From JALZKA01 sp963753385 (lineage in GTDB: Bacteria > Actinomycetota > Thermoleophilia > Solirubrobacterales > 70-9): a stretch of DNA of 64,000 nt. A program made the translations under genes and the position numbers. Positions 35,189 to 43,367 of this stretch are shown here, piece after piece. The stretch's first letter is position 1, and every line of letters starts with the position of its first letter. Where the stretch lies: NCBI GenBank assembly GCA_963753385.1, contig CAVWCC010000005.1, positions 434,001-498,000 on the forward strand, read 5' to 3'. Below the pieces are notes generated by a model that saw only the letters and a program-made list of their open reading frames with translations, ran no database searches and was not told the origin of the DNA.

Positions 35189-36223
35189 TCAGTCAAAGAC
35201 CGCGCGCTCGACCTGCGCGAGGTCGTTCTCGCAGCGGGTCACCGACGGCGCCTTGCCGAGCGCGGTGTCGGGGTCCTTCAGGCCGTGGCCGGTGAGAACG
35301 CAGACGACTGATTCGGGGGCGGCGTCGTCCCCGACGACCGGCAGGCCGTGGGCGAGGATGCCCGCCACGGACGCGGCGGAGGCCGGCTCGCAAAACACGC
35401 CCTCGCGTGCAGCGAGCAGGCGGTAGGCGTCGAGGATCTGGTCGTCGGAGACCGCTGCGATCCGCCCGCGCGACGAGGTGATCGCCGCCATCGCCTCCTC
35501 CCAGCGCGCCGGGTTGCCGATCCGGATCGCCGAGGCGACCGTCTCCGGGTTCTCGATTGGATGGCCGTGGACCAGGGGCGCCGCGCCCTCGGCTTGGAAT
35601 CCGTAGAGGATCGGGGTTGCCTCGCGCTCCGAGAAGCCGCGGTTCCAGGCGGTCACGTTCCCGGCGTTGCCGACCGGGATCGCGAGCGCCGCCGGCGCCT
35701 CGCCGAGCTCCTCGATCACCTCGAAGGCGGCGGTCTTCTGGCCCTCGATCCGGTACGGGTTGACCGAGTTGACGAGCTCGATCGGGTGCTTCTGGGCGAG
35801 CTCGCGGACGATCGCAAGCGCCTCGTCGAAGTTCCCCCGCAGGGCGATCACCCGCGCACCGTGCATCAGCGCCTGTGCGAGCTTGCCGATCGCGATCTTC
35901 CCCTCGGGCACGATCACTGCGCCGCGCATCCCGGCGCGGGCCGCGTACGCGGCAGCGCTCGCCGCGGTGTTGCCCGTCGATGCGCAGATCACGGCCTCCG
36001 CGCCGCGCCCGGCCGCGCGCGACACGGCCACGGTCATCCCCCGGTCCTTGAACGAGCCGGTCGGGTTCGCGCCCTCGAACTTGAGCCAGACGCGCGCGCC
36101 GACACGCTCGGAGATCACCGGCGCCTCGATCAGCGGCGTCGACCCTTCGTTCAGGCTGACGACCGGGTCTCCGGGCTCGAGCGGCAGCTCGTCCCGGTAT
36201 CTCTCGACGAGCGGCTGGGGCAT
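35189..36223 (-). CDS. thrC: Threonine synthase
   Basis: 344 residues. A PLP fold-type II enzyme that makes threonine from O-phosphohomoserine. PLP Lys in TGSFKDRG, substrate contacts in ASTGNTAASAAAYAARAG, phosphate loop PVGNAGN. GTG 36232 opens the longest frame, but ATG 36223, with AGGGTGG a good distance upstream, gives a better start. It is separated from hom/lysA by the cupin gene and by the structured RNA locus, which lies in its upstream region. Confidence 0.95.
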   Translation of the reverse strand: MPQPLVERYRDELPLEPGDPVVSLNEGSTPLIEAPVISERVGARVWLKFEGANPTGSFKDRGMTVAVSRAAGRGAEAVICASTGNTAASAAAYAARAGMRGAVIVPEGKIAIGKLAQALMHGARVIALRGNFDEALAIVRELAQKHPIELVNSVNPYRIEGQKTAAFEVIEELGEAPAALAIPVGNAGNVTAWNRGFSEREATPILYGFQAEGAAPLVHGHPIENPETVASAIRIGNPARWEEAMAAITSSRGRIAAVSDDQILDAYRLLAAREGVFCEPASAASVAGILAHGLPVVGDDAAPESVVCVLTGHGLKDPDTALGKAPSVTRCENDLAQVERAVFD

Positions 36224-36310
36224 CAGCGCCACCCTAGACGACCCTTTCGCTCGAAAGACCGCGCAATCGGGCTCTCACCCGCGCATGTTTCACCGCTTGA
36301 CTTCCGACCG

Positions 36311-36403
36311 CGCGGAGGGTCGAAGTCTCGAGGTGAGACGCACGAATCAGGATCGATGCGACCGGCCGCGAGGTCGGTTCCGGTTCGAGTCCGGCGCCCT
36401 CCG
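36311..36403 (+). tRNA. tRNA-like sequence with SelC-like arms (identity unresolved)
   Basis: Possible cloverleaf: 8-9 bp acceptor GCGGAGGG(T)/(G)CCCTCCGC, D-arm GTCTC-GAGGT-GAGAC very like that of selenocysteine tRNA, long variable arm CGACC-GGCCGCGA-GGTCG, and T-arm CCGG-TTCGAGT-CCGG. The anticodon stem GCACGA/TCG(A)TGC needs one bulged A at 36355; the loop would be ATCAGGA (reading CAG, with TCA one register off). Thirteen pairs in the acceptor-T branch also recall tRNA-Sec. Against it: bulged anticodon stem and a competing 12-bp hairpin (see findings). It may be a tRNA with a base error, a special tRNA, or another RNA. Confidence 0.35.
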
Positions 36404-36457
36404 CGCCTATCATTTGAGGCCTGATTCGTGCACCGGGCATCGCGCCCGGTTTCGACC
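36339..36457 (+). ncRNA. Structured RNA: 12-bp helix enclosing three small hairpins, then a 7-bp hairpin
   Basis: GCACGAATCAGG (36339-36350) is the perfect reverse complement of CCTGATTCGTGC (36419-36430). Inside are CGACC/GGTCG, CCGG/CCGG and GGCGC-CCTCC-GCGCC hairpins; outside is ACCGGGC-ATCGC-GCCCGGT (36431-36449). A 12-bp match this close is not chance. It competes with the tRNA-like fold, because the 5' arm is part of the putative anticodon stem-loop. With a strong terminator just after, a transcript on the plus strand ending near 36495 is likely. Confidence 0.5.
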
Positions 36458-36495
36458 TGAACGGCCCGCCTAGCGGCGGGCCGTTCATCTTCTTC
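36458..36495 (+). terminator. Strong rho-independent-type terminator
   Basis: Perfect 12-bp stem GAACGGCCCGCC (36458-36469)/GGCGGGCCGTTC (36474-36485), 4-nt loop, followed by ATCTTCTTC. The U-rich side is on the plus strand, so it ends a plus-strand transcript from the 36.3 kb locus. The stem may also help end the convergent cupin/hom/lysA transcript. Confidence 0.85.
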
Positions 36496-36585
36496 GGGAG
36501 TGGAAGACGGCCGTGTCCAGGCTCCCTGGTTGCGTTTGTGATCCGAGGGGTGGAACGCAGACGCAGCGTCGCCCCAGCACCGAGC

Positions 36586-36936
36586 TCAGGCCGCGTATTC
36601 CTCGGAGCCCATGATGTGGATCGAGACGTAGGGCTCGTCGCCGACGACCCAGCTGTCGTGGCCGGGCGGGACATGGAAGAAGTCGCCCGCCTCCATCACC
36701 TGCTCGGACCCGTCGGCCATCGCGACGGCAGCGCGGCCGCTCAGGACCAGGCCGACGTGCTCGACCTGGCAGAGCTTCTCCCCGGTGGCGGCTCCAACGT
36801 GCTCCGACCACCTCCAGCCGGGCTCATAGGTGGCGCGGCCGAGGGTCATCGGGCCGACCCGGTAGGTCTCGAAGCGACCCTTCTCGAACTCGCGGGCATC
36901 GGTGGGCGAGTCGAGGTTCACCAGGGTCAGGTCCAT
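36586..36936 (-). CDS. Small cupin-domain protein
   Basis: 116 residues. Cupin motif 1 WSEHVGAATGEKLCQVEHVGLVLSG and motif 2 AGDFFHVPPGHDSWVVGDEPYVSI; metal ligands His are partly kept. Its ATG shares a base with the hom stop (TGATG), so it is translated right after homoserine dehydrogenase. No enzyme role can be named; it may be a small-molecule sensor or an isomerase. Confidence 0.85.
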   Translation of the reverse strand: MDLTLVNLDSPTDAREFEKGRFETYRVGPMTLGRATYEPGWRWSEHVGAATGEKLCQVEHVGLVLSGRAAVAMADGSEQVMEAGDFFHVPPGHDSWVVGDEPYVSIHIMGSEEYAA

Positions 36937-38159
36937 CACACGAACTCTTCCTCGATCACCCGGATCGCGCGGGGGGTGGCACGCATGAAGTCGAGCTTCG
37001 CGAGCTCCTCGAGCGCCGCGTAGAACGCGTGCTCGGGGGTCTCGTGCATGACCATCACGAGCCGCGCCTCCTGGCCGGTGCCCCGCTGGACCACGCTTCG
37101 GACCGAGATGCCGTTCTGGCCGAGCACGTCGGCGACCGCGGCGAGGACCCCGGGGCGGTCCGCCACCTCGAGATGCAGGTAGAACGACGAGGCCACGTCC
37201 CGCACGATCTCCAGCGGCTCCCCGGGCTCGTGCACCGGCGCCTCCCCGGAGAGGATCGAGACGACGTCGCCCAGCACGGCGGTAGCGGTCGCGGTCCCGC
37301 CGGCGCCGGGGCCGGACATCGTGATCTCCGTGATCGCCGGGGCCTCGACCATCACCGCGTTGAACGGGCCCTCGATCGGCGCGAGCGGATGACCGCCGTA
37401 GAGGAAGCACGGGAAGACGCGGACAGACACCCCCCCGCGGACCCGTTCGGCCACCCCGAGCAGCTTCAGCGAGAGCCCCAACTCCTTGGCGTAAGCGAGG
37501 TCGTCGGGCTGGATGTCGGTGATGCCCTCGTAGGCGACGTCGTCGAGCCCGACGGCGGTGCCAAACGCGAGCCGCGTGAGGATCGCCATCTTCGCCGCGG
37601 CGTCGGCGCCGCTGACGTCGTCGGTGGGATCCGCCTCCGCGTAGCCCAGCTCCTGCGCGCGGGCCAGGACCTCGTCGAACCCGGCCCCGGTCTTCGCCAT
37701 CTCGGTGAGGATGAAGTTGGTGGTCCCGTTGACGATCCCGAACACCTTGGTGATTTCGGTCGCCGCGAGGCTCTCCTGGATCACCCGGATCACCGGCACG
37801 ACGCCTGCGACCGCTGCCTCGAAGCGCAGCTGCACGCCCGCCCGCCGGGCCACCTCGAACAGCTCGTCGCCGTGCTGAGCGATCAGCTGCTTGTTCGCGG
37901 TGACGACGTGCTTGCCGGCCTCTAGCGAGCGCAGGACGTAGTCGCGCGCCGGATCCGTGCCGCCGATCAACTCGACGACGATGTCGGAGCCGGCGAGGAT
38001 CTCGTCGAAGTCGCCCTCCGAGCGCCGCAGGACGCCGCTCAGCTCGGGCCGGCGCCCTGACGTCGCGGCGACGGCGTCGGCGCGATCACCGATCAGCTCG
38101 TGGAACGCGCCCCCGACTGTGCCCCTGCCCAACAGCCCGATGCGAGCCGGCTCAGACAT
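36936..38159 (-). CDS. hom: Homoserine dehydrogenase with ACT domain
   Basis: 407 residues. NAD(P) loop LLGRGTVGGAF, IVVELIGGTDPA, catalytic-site ANKQL, LGYAEADPTDDVSGADAAAK with the catalytic Asp, and a C-terminal ACT domain (DRPGVLAAVADVLGQNGISV) for threonine feedback. It reduces aspartate semialdehyde to homoserine, feeding threonine and methionine. The start overlaps the lysA stop by 8 nt. Together with thrC nearby, the branch point to lysine and threonine is coordinated. Confidence 0.96.
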   Translation of the reverse strand: MSEPARIGLLGRGTVGGAFHELIGDRADAVAATSGRRPELSGVLRRSEGDFDEILAGSDIVVELIGGTDPARDYVLRSLEAGKHVVTANKQLIAQHGDELFEVARRAGVQLRFEAAVAGVVPVIRVIQESLAATEITKVFGIVNGTTNFILTEMAKTGAGFDEVLARAQELGYAEADPTDDVSGADAAAKMAILTRLAFGTAVGLDDVAYEGITDIQPDDLAYAKELGLSLKLLGVAERVRGGVSVRVFPCFLYGGHPLAPIEGPFNAVMVEAPAITEITMSGPGAGGTATATAVLGDVVSILSGEAPVHEPGEPLEIVRDVASSFYLHLEVADRPGVLAAVADVLGQNGISVRSVVQRGTGQEARLVMVMHETPEHAFYAALEELAKLDFMRATPRAIRVIEEEFV

Positions 38160-39453
38160 CGCGCAACACCAAGTCCTCGTGGGTCTCGCGGCGCACCACG
38201 AGGCGCGCGTCCCCGTCCTTGCAGAAGATCACCGGGGGCCGCGGCATGCCGTTGTAGTTGTTGGCCATGGCGTGGCCGTAGGCGCCGGTCGCCGGCGTCG
38301 CCAGCAGGTCGCCGACGCGTGGCGCAGCGAGCTCGGCGTCGCGGATGATCACGTCGCTCGACTCGCAGTGCATCCCCGCCACGGTGACGCGAGTGTCGGG
38401 CGGGTCCGCCGCGCGGTTCGCAATCAGCGCCTCGTAACGGGCGCCGTAGAGCATCGGACGCAGGTTGTCCGACATGCCGCCGTCGACGGCGACGTAGGTC
38501 CTGACGCCGGGGATCTCCTTCACGGTCCCGACCTCGTACAACGTGAGCCCGGCGTTGCCGACGAGCGACCGGCCGGGCTCGACCACGATCCTCGGCGCCG
38601 GGTCGAAGACGCGGCGGACGCCCTCGACCTTGACGTCCACATAGCTTCGGATCGACGGGGGCTCGTCGCCCGCCGTGTACGCGATCCCCAGGCCGCCCCC
38701 GACGTTCAGCAGCCGGAACTCCTCGCCGTCGAGGCCTGCGCCGTCGGCCAGCCTGCCGAGCGCCTCGATCGTCTTCACATAGGGCTCCAGCTCGAAGATC
38801 TGCGAGCCGATGTGGGCATGCAGCCCGACGAGCCGCAGGAGCGGCGCGGCGCGCACGGCGTCGATCGCGCGGGCCGCCAGCCCGTCCTCGAGGCCGAACC
38901 CGAACTTCGAGTCGAGCTGGCCCGTCTGGATGTACGAGTGCGTGTCGGCCTTGATTCCGGGCGTGACGCGGATCAGGACGTCGAGCTCCCGATCGAGCAG
39001 GCCCTCGAGCCGGTCGATCTCGTCGAAGGAATCCACGATCACGTGGCCGACGCCCGTCGCGATTGCCAGCTCGAGCTCGGAACGGGTCTTGTTGTTCCCG
39101 TGCATGTAGAGGCGCGCGGGGTCGCAGCCGGCCTTGATCGCCATGTGAAGCTCCCCGCCGGACGCGACGTCGATCCCGAGCCCCTCCTCGGCGAACAGGC
39201 GATAGATCGCGCTGACCGGCGCCGCCTTTGACGCGTAGATCACCTCGAAGTCGTCGCCGTGCGCGCCGAACGCCTCCAGGTACGCCCTCGCGCGGGCGCG
39301 GAGGTCGTCCTCGGCGTAGACGTACGCGGGCGTGCCGAACTCGGCCGTGAGCTCGACCGCATCGCAGCCGCCGATCTCGAGGTGCCCGCGCTCGTTCACG
39401 CGGCTGCCCATCGGGTAGACCGCCGATCCGCTGATTGTGTCGGCGTGGGTCAT
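38152..39453 (-). CDS. lysA: Diaminopimelate decarboxylase
   Basis: 433 residues from ATG 39453 (ATG 39459 is equally possible). PLP Lys in VIYASKAAPV; HAHIGSQIFE; GGGLGIAY; active-site Cys in HCESSDVI; GAYGHAMANNYNG near the end. It makes lysine from meso-diaminopimelate, the last step. The longer frame upstream overlaps the divergent hydrolase and is not convincing. First gene of the lysA-hom-cupin operon. Confidence 0.96.
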   Translation of the reverse strand: MTHADTISGSAVYPMGSRVNERGHLEIGGCDAVELTAEFGTPAYVYAEDDLRARARAYLEAFGAHGDDFEVIYASKAAPVSAIYRLFAEEGLGIDVASGGELHMAIKAGCDPARLYMHGNNKTRSELELAIATGVGHVIVDSFDEIDRLEGLLDRELDVLIRVTPGIKADTHSYIQTGQLDSKFGFGLEDGLAARAIDAVRAAPLLRLVGLHAHIGSQIFELEPYVKTIEALGRLADGAGLDGEEFRLLNVGGGLGIAYTAGDEPPSIRSYVDVKVEGVRRVFDPAPRIVVEPGRSLVGNAGLTLYEVGTVKEIPGVRTYVAVDGGMSDNLRPMLYGARYEALIANRAADPPDTRVTVAGMHCESSDVIIRDAELAAPRVGDLLATPATGAYGHAMANNYNGMPRPPVIFCKDGDARLVVRRETHEDLVLRDV

Positions 39454-39484
39454 GGTCATGGAACGGGCAGGCATTATCCCGGCC

Positions 39485-40207
39485 ATGCGCCGATCGCAGC
39501 CCTCACCGCAGGCGCCGACGGAGCGCGGCGTGCACGACGGGCGGCCGTATTGGCTCTGGCTACCGGCGTCAGATCCGCCGTGGCCCGGGATGCTCATCAT
39601 CCACGGCGCCGGATCGCGCAAGGAGAACCATGCCGACTTCGCCCGCATGAGCGCGGCGGCCGGTTGGGCGGCGCTCTCCTACGACCAGCGCGGACACGGC
39701 GACGCGGCCGACGAGATGGGGCCCGCCGCTCTCGGCGACGTCAGCCGCATGGCCCGGTTCCTCGGTGGCGTCGACGGCGCCGACCCCGAGCGCATCTGCG
39801 CGCGCGGTTCAAGCATGGGCGGGTTCATGGCGATCCACGCGGCGGCGACCTCGAAGGCGGTTGCGGGTGTGATCGCGATCTGCCCCGCCGGCGAGGAGCA
39901 TCTGGCCCGCGGCCTTCGGGACGACGAGCTCGAGTTCCGCGCCGGAGCGGAAGCGCGGGCGGCGCTCGCGGCGTGGCTCTCAGAGCACGACCTGCGGGAA
40001 GCTGCCCGGCTGATGGGAGCGAAGCCGCTGATCCTGCTCCATGCCCGTGGCGACGAGCGGATCCCGAGCGAGTGGTCGGTCGAACTCCACGAGGCGAAAC
40101 CGGACCCGGTCAAGCTGGTGGTGCTGCCCGGCGGGCATCACCGGTCGATCCAGCACGACCAGGAGCTCCAGTCGGTGGCGCTGGACTGGATCTCCCGACG
40201 TATCTAG
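39485..40207 (+). CDS. Alpha/beta hydrolase (dienelactone hydrolase / prolyl-oligopeptidase type)
   Basis: 240 residues. Oxyanion region IIHGAGSRKENH, Ser nucleophile in GSSMGGFMA (about residue 117), acid in HARGDERIPSEW, and late His in PGGHHRSIQ. The catalytic triad is complete. Its substrate is unknown; short esters or peptides are possible. ATG 39485 is chosen because the frame upstream overlaps the lysA start. It ends near a small secreted-protein gene on the other strand. Confidence 0.85.
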   Translation: MRRSQPSPQAPTERGVHDGRPYWLWLPASDPPWPGMLIIHGAGSRKENHADFARMSAAAGWAALSYDQRGHGDAADEMGPAALGDVSRMARFLGGVDGADPERICARGSSMGGFMAIHAAATSKAVAGVIAICPAGEEHLARGLRDDELEFRAGAEARAALAAWLSEHDLREAARLMGAKPLILLHARGDERIPSEWSVELHEAKPDPVKLVVLPGGHHRSIQHDQELQSVALDWISRRI

Positions 40208-40213
40208 CGGCAG

Positions 40214-40882
40214 CTAGTTGCCGCCGCCGAGCAGGGAGCCGGCCACGCCGTTCGGGCCGAGCACGTTGTTCGTCGCCTCGTTGACCGTCCCGGTCACCTT
40301 GTCGCCCAGCTGATCGTCGCCGAGCGCGCCGCCGACGCCGTTGACGGCGTTGTTCACGGCGTCATCGACCGGTCCCGTGACGTCGTCGGCCTGGTCGCCG
40401 AGTGGAAGGTTCAGTCCGAGGTTGCCGGTGGTCTCGTCGACGCCGCTCACGGTGCTCCCGAGCGGGCCCGTGCCGGCCGGCGTGGTCGGCGTGCCACCCG
40501 GGCCGGAGCCTCCGTTGTTGCCGCCGTCATTGGAAATTGGGATGAAGCCGGGGATCGTGGCGCCGGGCGGCAGCGCGCCCAGGATCTCGGCGATCGCGTC
40601 CGCGCTCGGCGTGGCAGGATCAGCCGCGACGGCACCGGCGGTGGGGCCGGCCGCATTTGCCGCCGCCCCGGGGACGTCCGCGAGGCTCACGCTGGCGTCC
40701 GGCGTATCGTCCGCCCCGAACGGGAGGCCGTTGAAGCCGACGAACGCAGCGACCCCGATGAAGACGATCACCGCGGCCGCGACCAGCGCGGCGGTCGCCC
40801 CGCCGCCTGCCAGGTAGGCCCGGACGTTCGCGTTCCGGCCGGGGTTCGGGATCTTGATGCTTGCGGATTCCACGTCAGGCAC
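40214..40882 (-). CDS. Single-pass membrane protein with Gly/Pro/Asn-rich extracellular part
   Basis: 222 residues: a 24-residue cytoplasmic start, one membrane helix (ALVAAAVIVFIGVAAFVGF, about 31-50), then a low-complexity exterior of Ala/Pro/Thr/Gly with NDGGNNGGSGPGG. Near the C-terminus are three short repeats of the type D-x-V-x-x-x-V-N-x-x (VDDAVNNAVNG, VTGTVNEATNN). No domain recognised. It may be a spacer-type surface protein or a cell-wall-associated anchor. Function unknown. Confidence 0.6.
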   Translation of the reverse strand: MPDVESASIKIPNPGRNANVRAYLAGGGATAALVAAAVIVFIGVAAFVGFNGLPFGADDTPDASVSLADVPGAAANAAGPTAGAVAADPATPSADAIAEILGALPPGATIPGFIPISNDGGNNGGSGPGGTPTTPAGTGPLGSTVSGVDETTGNLGLNLPLGDQADDVTGPVDDAVNNAVNGVGGALGDDQLGDKVTGTVNEATNNVLGPNGVAGSLLGGGN

Positions 40883-40979
40883 GCCTGCGACGCCCGAGAG
40901 AGCAGTCCCTATGTCTATCGCCAGGACCGCCGGCCGTCAATAGAGCATTCGTTGAGATCTTCAAACGGAGATCCTACGC

Positions 40980-42131
40980 CTATAGATAGCCCATCGGATC
41001 CACGGGTGCGCCGTTTATCCGGACCTCGAAGTGCAGGTGGTCGCCGTAGCAGTGGCCGGTGCAGCCGACGTAGCCGATCACGTCGCCCTGCGAGACGGAG
41101 CCCGACGTGATCGCGTAGCTCGACTGGTGCGCGTAGCAGGTCGACTGCCCGCCGCCGTGGTCGATGCAGGTGTAATTGCCGTAGCCCGAGGTCGGCGCCG
41201 CGAGGACGATGTTGCCCGACTTGGCGGCGCGGATCGGCGTGCCCGCGGGGACCGCGATGTCGATGCCGGCGTGGAGCCGGCCCCAGCGCATCCCGAACGG
41301 CGAGACGACCGGGCCGTTCACCGGCCAGATCATGTCGCCCGAGCCCCCCTGGATCGGGCCGGCGGGCAACGGGTCGGTCGTCGTGGTCGATGCCGACTCG
41401 GCGAGCTGGGCCTGAATCTGCGCGTTCAGGTCGGAGATGTCGCCCTCGAGCTTCTCGGCGGTCGCCTCGACCTGGTCGAGGGCAGCGGCCTTCTGGTCGC
41501 GGACCGCGTCGAGCTCGGCCTCGCGGGCCTCGAGCTGCATGCGCGTGCGCTCGAGCTCCTCCTTCTTCGCCTCGATCTCGCGCTTGGCGATCCGGATCCG
41601 CTCCACGGTCGCCCTCGACTCGTCGCGCAGGAAGCGCACCCGGGCGACGATCGCGGCGTCCTGGTCCTGGATCCGGGTGAGGTAGTCGAAGCGGTTGACG
41701 AGGTCATCGAACCCGTCGGAGTCGAGGATCACCGTGAGCGCGTCGGGCTGATCGGACTTGTAGATGTCGACCAGGCGCTCGGCCAGGATGTCGAGCGAGC
41801 GGTCGAGCTTGTCGCGCAACTGGGCGAGCGTCTCCTTCTCGGCCTCGAGGCGGGCCACGGTCTCGCGCAGTTGCTGGGCGACCACGGCCTCGCGGTTGCG
41901 CAGGATCGCCACCTCGCCCGCGAGCTGGTTGATCTGGGCCGAGTAGTCACTGATCTCGCTCGAGAGCACCTCCCCGCGGTCCTTCACGTTCTCGAGCTCG
42001 GCCTGCTTGGCCGCGCGCTCGGACTCGAGGGTCTGCGCGGCGGCGGTGCCGCCCGCGGCCGCGAGCACGGCAACGATGCCGAGCGCCAGGGCGCGGCGTG
42101 GCGTCAGTCTTTGCTTGTCGCGGGAGATCAT
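40980..42131 (-). CDS. Secreted coiled-coil M23 (LytM-type) endopeptidase
   Basis: 383 residues from ATG 42131. Signal peptide (ALALGIVAVLAAAGGTAAAQ), a long coiled coil (about 40-235), a Thr/Pro linker, then the M23 domain (about 270-380). Zinc ligands are intact: HAGID, YAHQSS and GDHLHFEV. The layout, coiled coil plus M23, is that of EnvC/NlpD-type partners, but the metal site looks active, unlike EnvC. It may cut peptidoglycan cross-links during division, possibly under FtsEX control. Promoter and a family A repeat lie upstream. Confidence 0.92.
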   Translation of the reverse strand: MISRDKQRLTPRRALALGIVAVLAAAGGTAAAQTLESERAAKQAELENVKDRGEVLSSEISDYSAQINQLAGEVAILRNREAVVAQQLRETVARLEAEKETLAQLRDKLDRSLDILAERLVDIYKSDQPDALTVILDSDGFDDLVNRFDYLTRIQDQDAAIVARVRFLRDESRATVERIRIAKREIEAKKEELERTRMQLEAREAELDAVRDQKAAALDQVEATAEKLEGDISDLNAQIQAQLAESASTTTTDPLPAGPIQGGSGDMIWPVNGPVVSPFGMRWGRLHAGIDIAVPAGTPIRAAKSGNIVLAAPTSGYGNYTCIDHGGGQSTCYAHQSSYAITSGSVSQGDVIGYVGCTGHCYGDHLHFEVRINGAPVDPMGYL

Positions 42132-42357
42132 CTCGGCGGCAGGCGGGAGCGTCTTCGCCCACGGTCTTCGTATTCCCTCGGCCCGGCACAACTCCTGCCG
42201 GTGCAGGCACGGCGAAGTGCGCGCCAGGGTACCAACGCAGGGGCTATTTGCAAGCGTTCCTTAACATTTCGCTGGCCGCCTGCAAGCGAGATTGCAGGAA
42301 CAAGCCCTTACCAGGGAGGCCCAGTTCGTTTCGCGCCTTGCGGCGCTCATTGGACAC
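42132..42357. other. Intergenic region with a hairpin and a family A repeat
   Basis: Between the CDF-transporter stop and the M23 start, both on the minus strand. Contains family A copy 4 (42306-42350) and, near 42273-42295, an inverted repeat GCCTGCAAGCGAGATTGCAGG (arms CCTGCAA/TTGCAGG), a likely terminator stem or operator. I find no gene here. Confidence 0.5.
42306..42350 (-). repeat. Family A structured repeat, copy 4
   Basis: Minus-strand reading: ATGAGCGCCGCAAGGCGCG at the start and CCCTGGTAAGG at the end. Hairpin GCGCC-GCAA-GGCGC is perfect, with a GNRA loop. It lies just after the CDF transporter stop, in inverted orientation to copy 5 on the other side of that gene. Confidence 0.85.
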
Positions 42358-43296
42358 CTACTGGCCCGGCTCGGTGGGACTCACCTGCAGGAGTGCCCCC
42401 TCATCGGCGGCCTCCTCCGTCTGCAGGGTCGTGTGCGCGATCCCGTAGCGCTCGCGCAGCAGGTACTCGAGCTCGCGGCGAGCGAGGTCGCGGTCGCGGT
42501 CGGGCTCGATCACGACGTGCGCGGAGAGCGCCACGAAGCCGCTAGTCACCGTCCAGACGTGGAGCTCGTGGACCTCCCGAACGCCGTCGACCTCGACCAA
42601 GGCTCGCCCCAGCTCCTCGACGTCGAGGCCCGCGGGCGCCGACTCCATCAGGACCCCCAACGGCTCGCGGATCAGGCGCACCGAGGCGAGCAGGATCAGG
42701 ACGGCGACGGCGAGGCTCGCGATCGGGTCGGCTTCGAGCCAGCCGGTGGCGAGGATCACCGACCCGGAGGCGACGACGGCGACCGAACCGAGGGCGTCGG
42801 CGAGCGAGTGGCGCAGGACGCCCTCGAGGTTCACGTCCTCGCGGTCCCCGCGGGCGAGCACCCAGGTCGCGGCCGCGTTGCCCGCGAGCCCGAGCAGGCC
42901 GATCGCAAGGACGCCGGCGCCCTCGACGTCGGGCGGGTCCGAGAGCCGGCCGACCGCCGCGATCGCAACCAGGACTGCGATCACCACCAAAGCCACCCCG
43001 TTCACCAGCGCCGCGAGCACCTCGCTGCGCTGGAGCCCGAAGGTGCTGCGCGGTCCCGCCGGGCGCGTCGCGAGCGCCGCGGCGGCGAGGCCGAGGCCGA
43101 TCGCCCCGACGTCGGAGAGGACGTGACCGGCGTCGGCGAGCAGCGCAAGGGATCCCGTCAGGAGGCCGCCGATGACCGCCGCCGCGAGCATGAGGGCGTT
43201 GATCGCGAGCGCGACTTGCATGCGCCGGCGGTTGTCGGCCCGGCGCGCGTCGAGCGCGTGGTCGTGGGCGTGGTGGTGGGCGTGGTCGTGTGCCAC
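42358..43296 (-). CDS. Cation diffusion facilitator (metal efflux) transporter
   Basis: 312 residues from GTG 43296. His-rich start HDHAHHHAHDHALD, six membrane helices, metal site LLADAGHVLSD in TM2 and HSLADALGSV in TM5 (His and Asp pairs), and a cytoplasmic ferredoxin-like domain (VREVHELHVWTVTSG). CDF proteins export Zn2+, Co2+ or Cd2+ using the proton gradient. The His/Asp site suggests zinc. The gene is bracketed by two inverted family A repeats (42306-42350 and 43311-43354). No regulator is adjacent. Confidence 0.92.
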   Translation of the reverse strand: MAHDHAHHHAHDHALDARRADNRRRMQVALAINALMLAAAVIGGLLTGSLALLADAGHVLSDVGAIGLGLAAAALATRPAGPRSTFGLQRSEVLAALVNGVALVVIAVLVAIAAVGRLSDPPDVEGAGVLAIGLLGLAGNAAATWVLARGDREDVNLEGVLRHSLADALGSVAVVASGSVILATGWLEADPIASLAVAVLILLASVRLIREPLGVLMESAPAGLDVEELGRALVEVDGVREVHELHVWTVTSGFVALSAHVVIEPDRDRDLARRELEYLLRERYGIAHTTLQTEEAADEGALLQVSPTEPGQ

Positions 43297-43310
43297 GGCA
43301 GTAAGTATCA

Positions 43311-43354
43311 ATGAGCGACGTAAGCGCGAAACGGACATTGCCCCCCTGGTAAGG
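43311..43354 (+). repeat. Family A structured repeat, copy 5
   Basis: Plus-strand reading: ATGAGCGACGTAAGCGCG at the start and CCCCTGGTAAGG at the end. The hairpin is imperfect. It ends 13 nt before the start of the cell-wall-binding gene on the plus strand and 14 nt upstream of the CDF start on the minus strand. Confidence 0.8.
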
Positions 43355-43367
43355 GCTATTTCCGCGG

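Noticed and set aside
36234..36420. Minus-strand open frame containing GAGLEPEPTS and similar, upstream of thrC
   Set aside because: This type of peptide is a well-known by-product of reading a tRNA gene backwards. It supports the tRNA-like nature of the locus and is not a protein.
36421..36585. tmRNA start
   Set aside because: CTGATTCGTGC resembles the beginning of tmRNA, but a strong terminator follows within 75 nt and no tag frame or 3' half exists.
36937..37410. Extension of the cupin frame into hom
   Set aside because: Out of frame with hom and of shadow composition; the ATG at 36936 directly after the hom stop is the real start.
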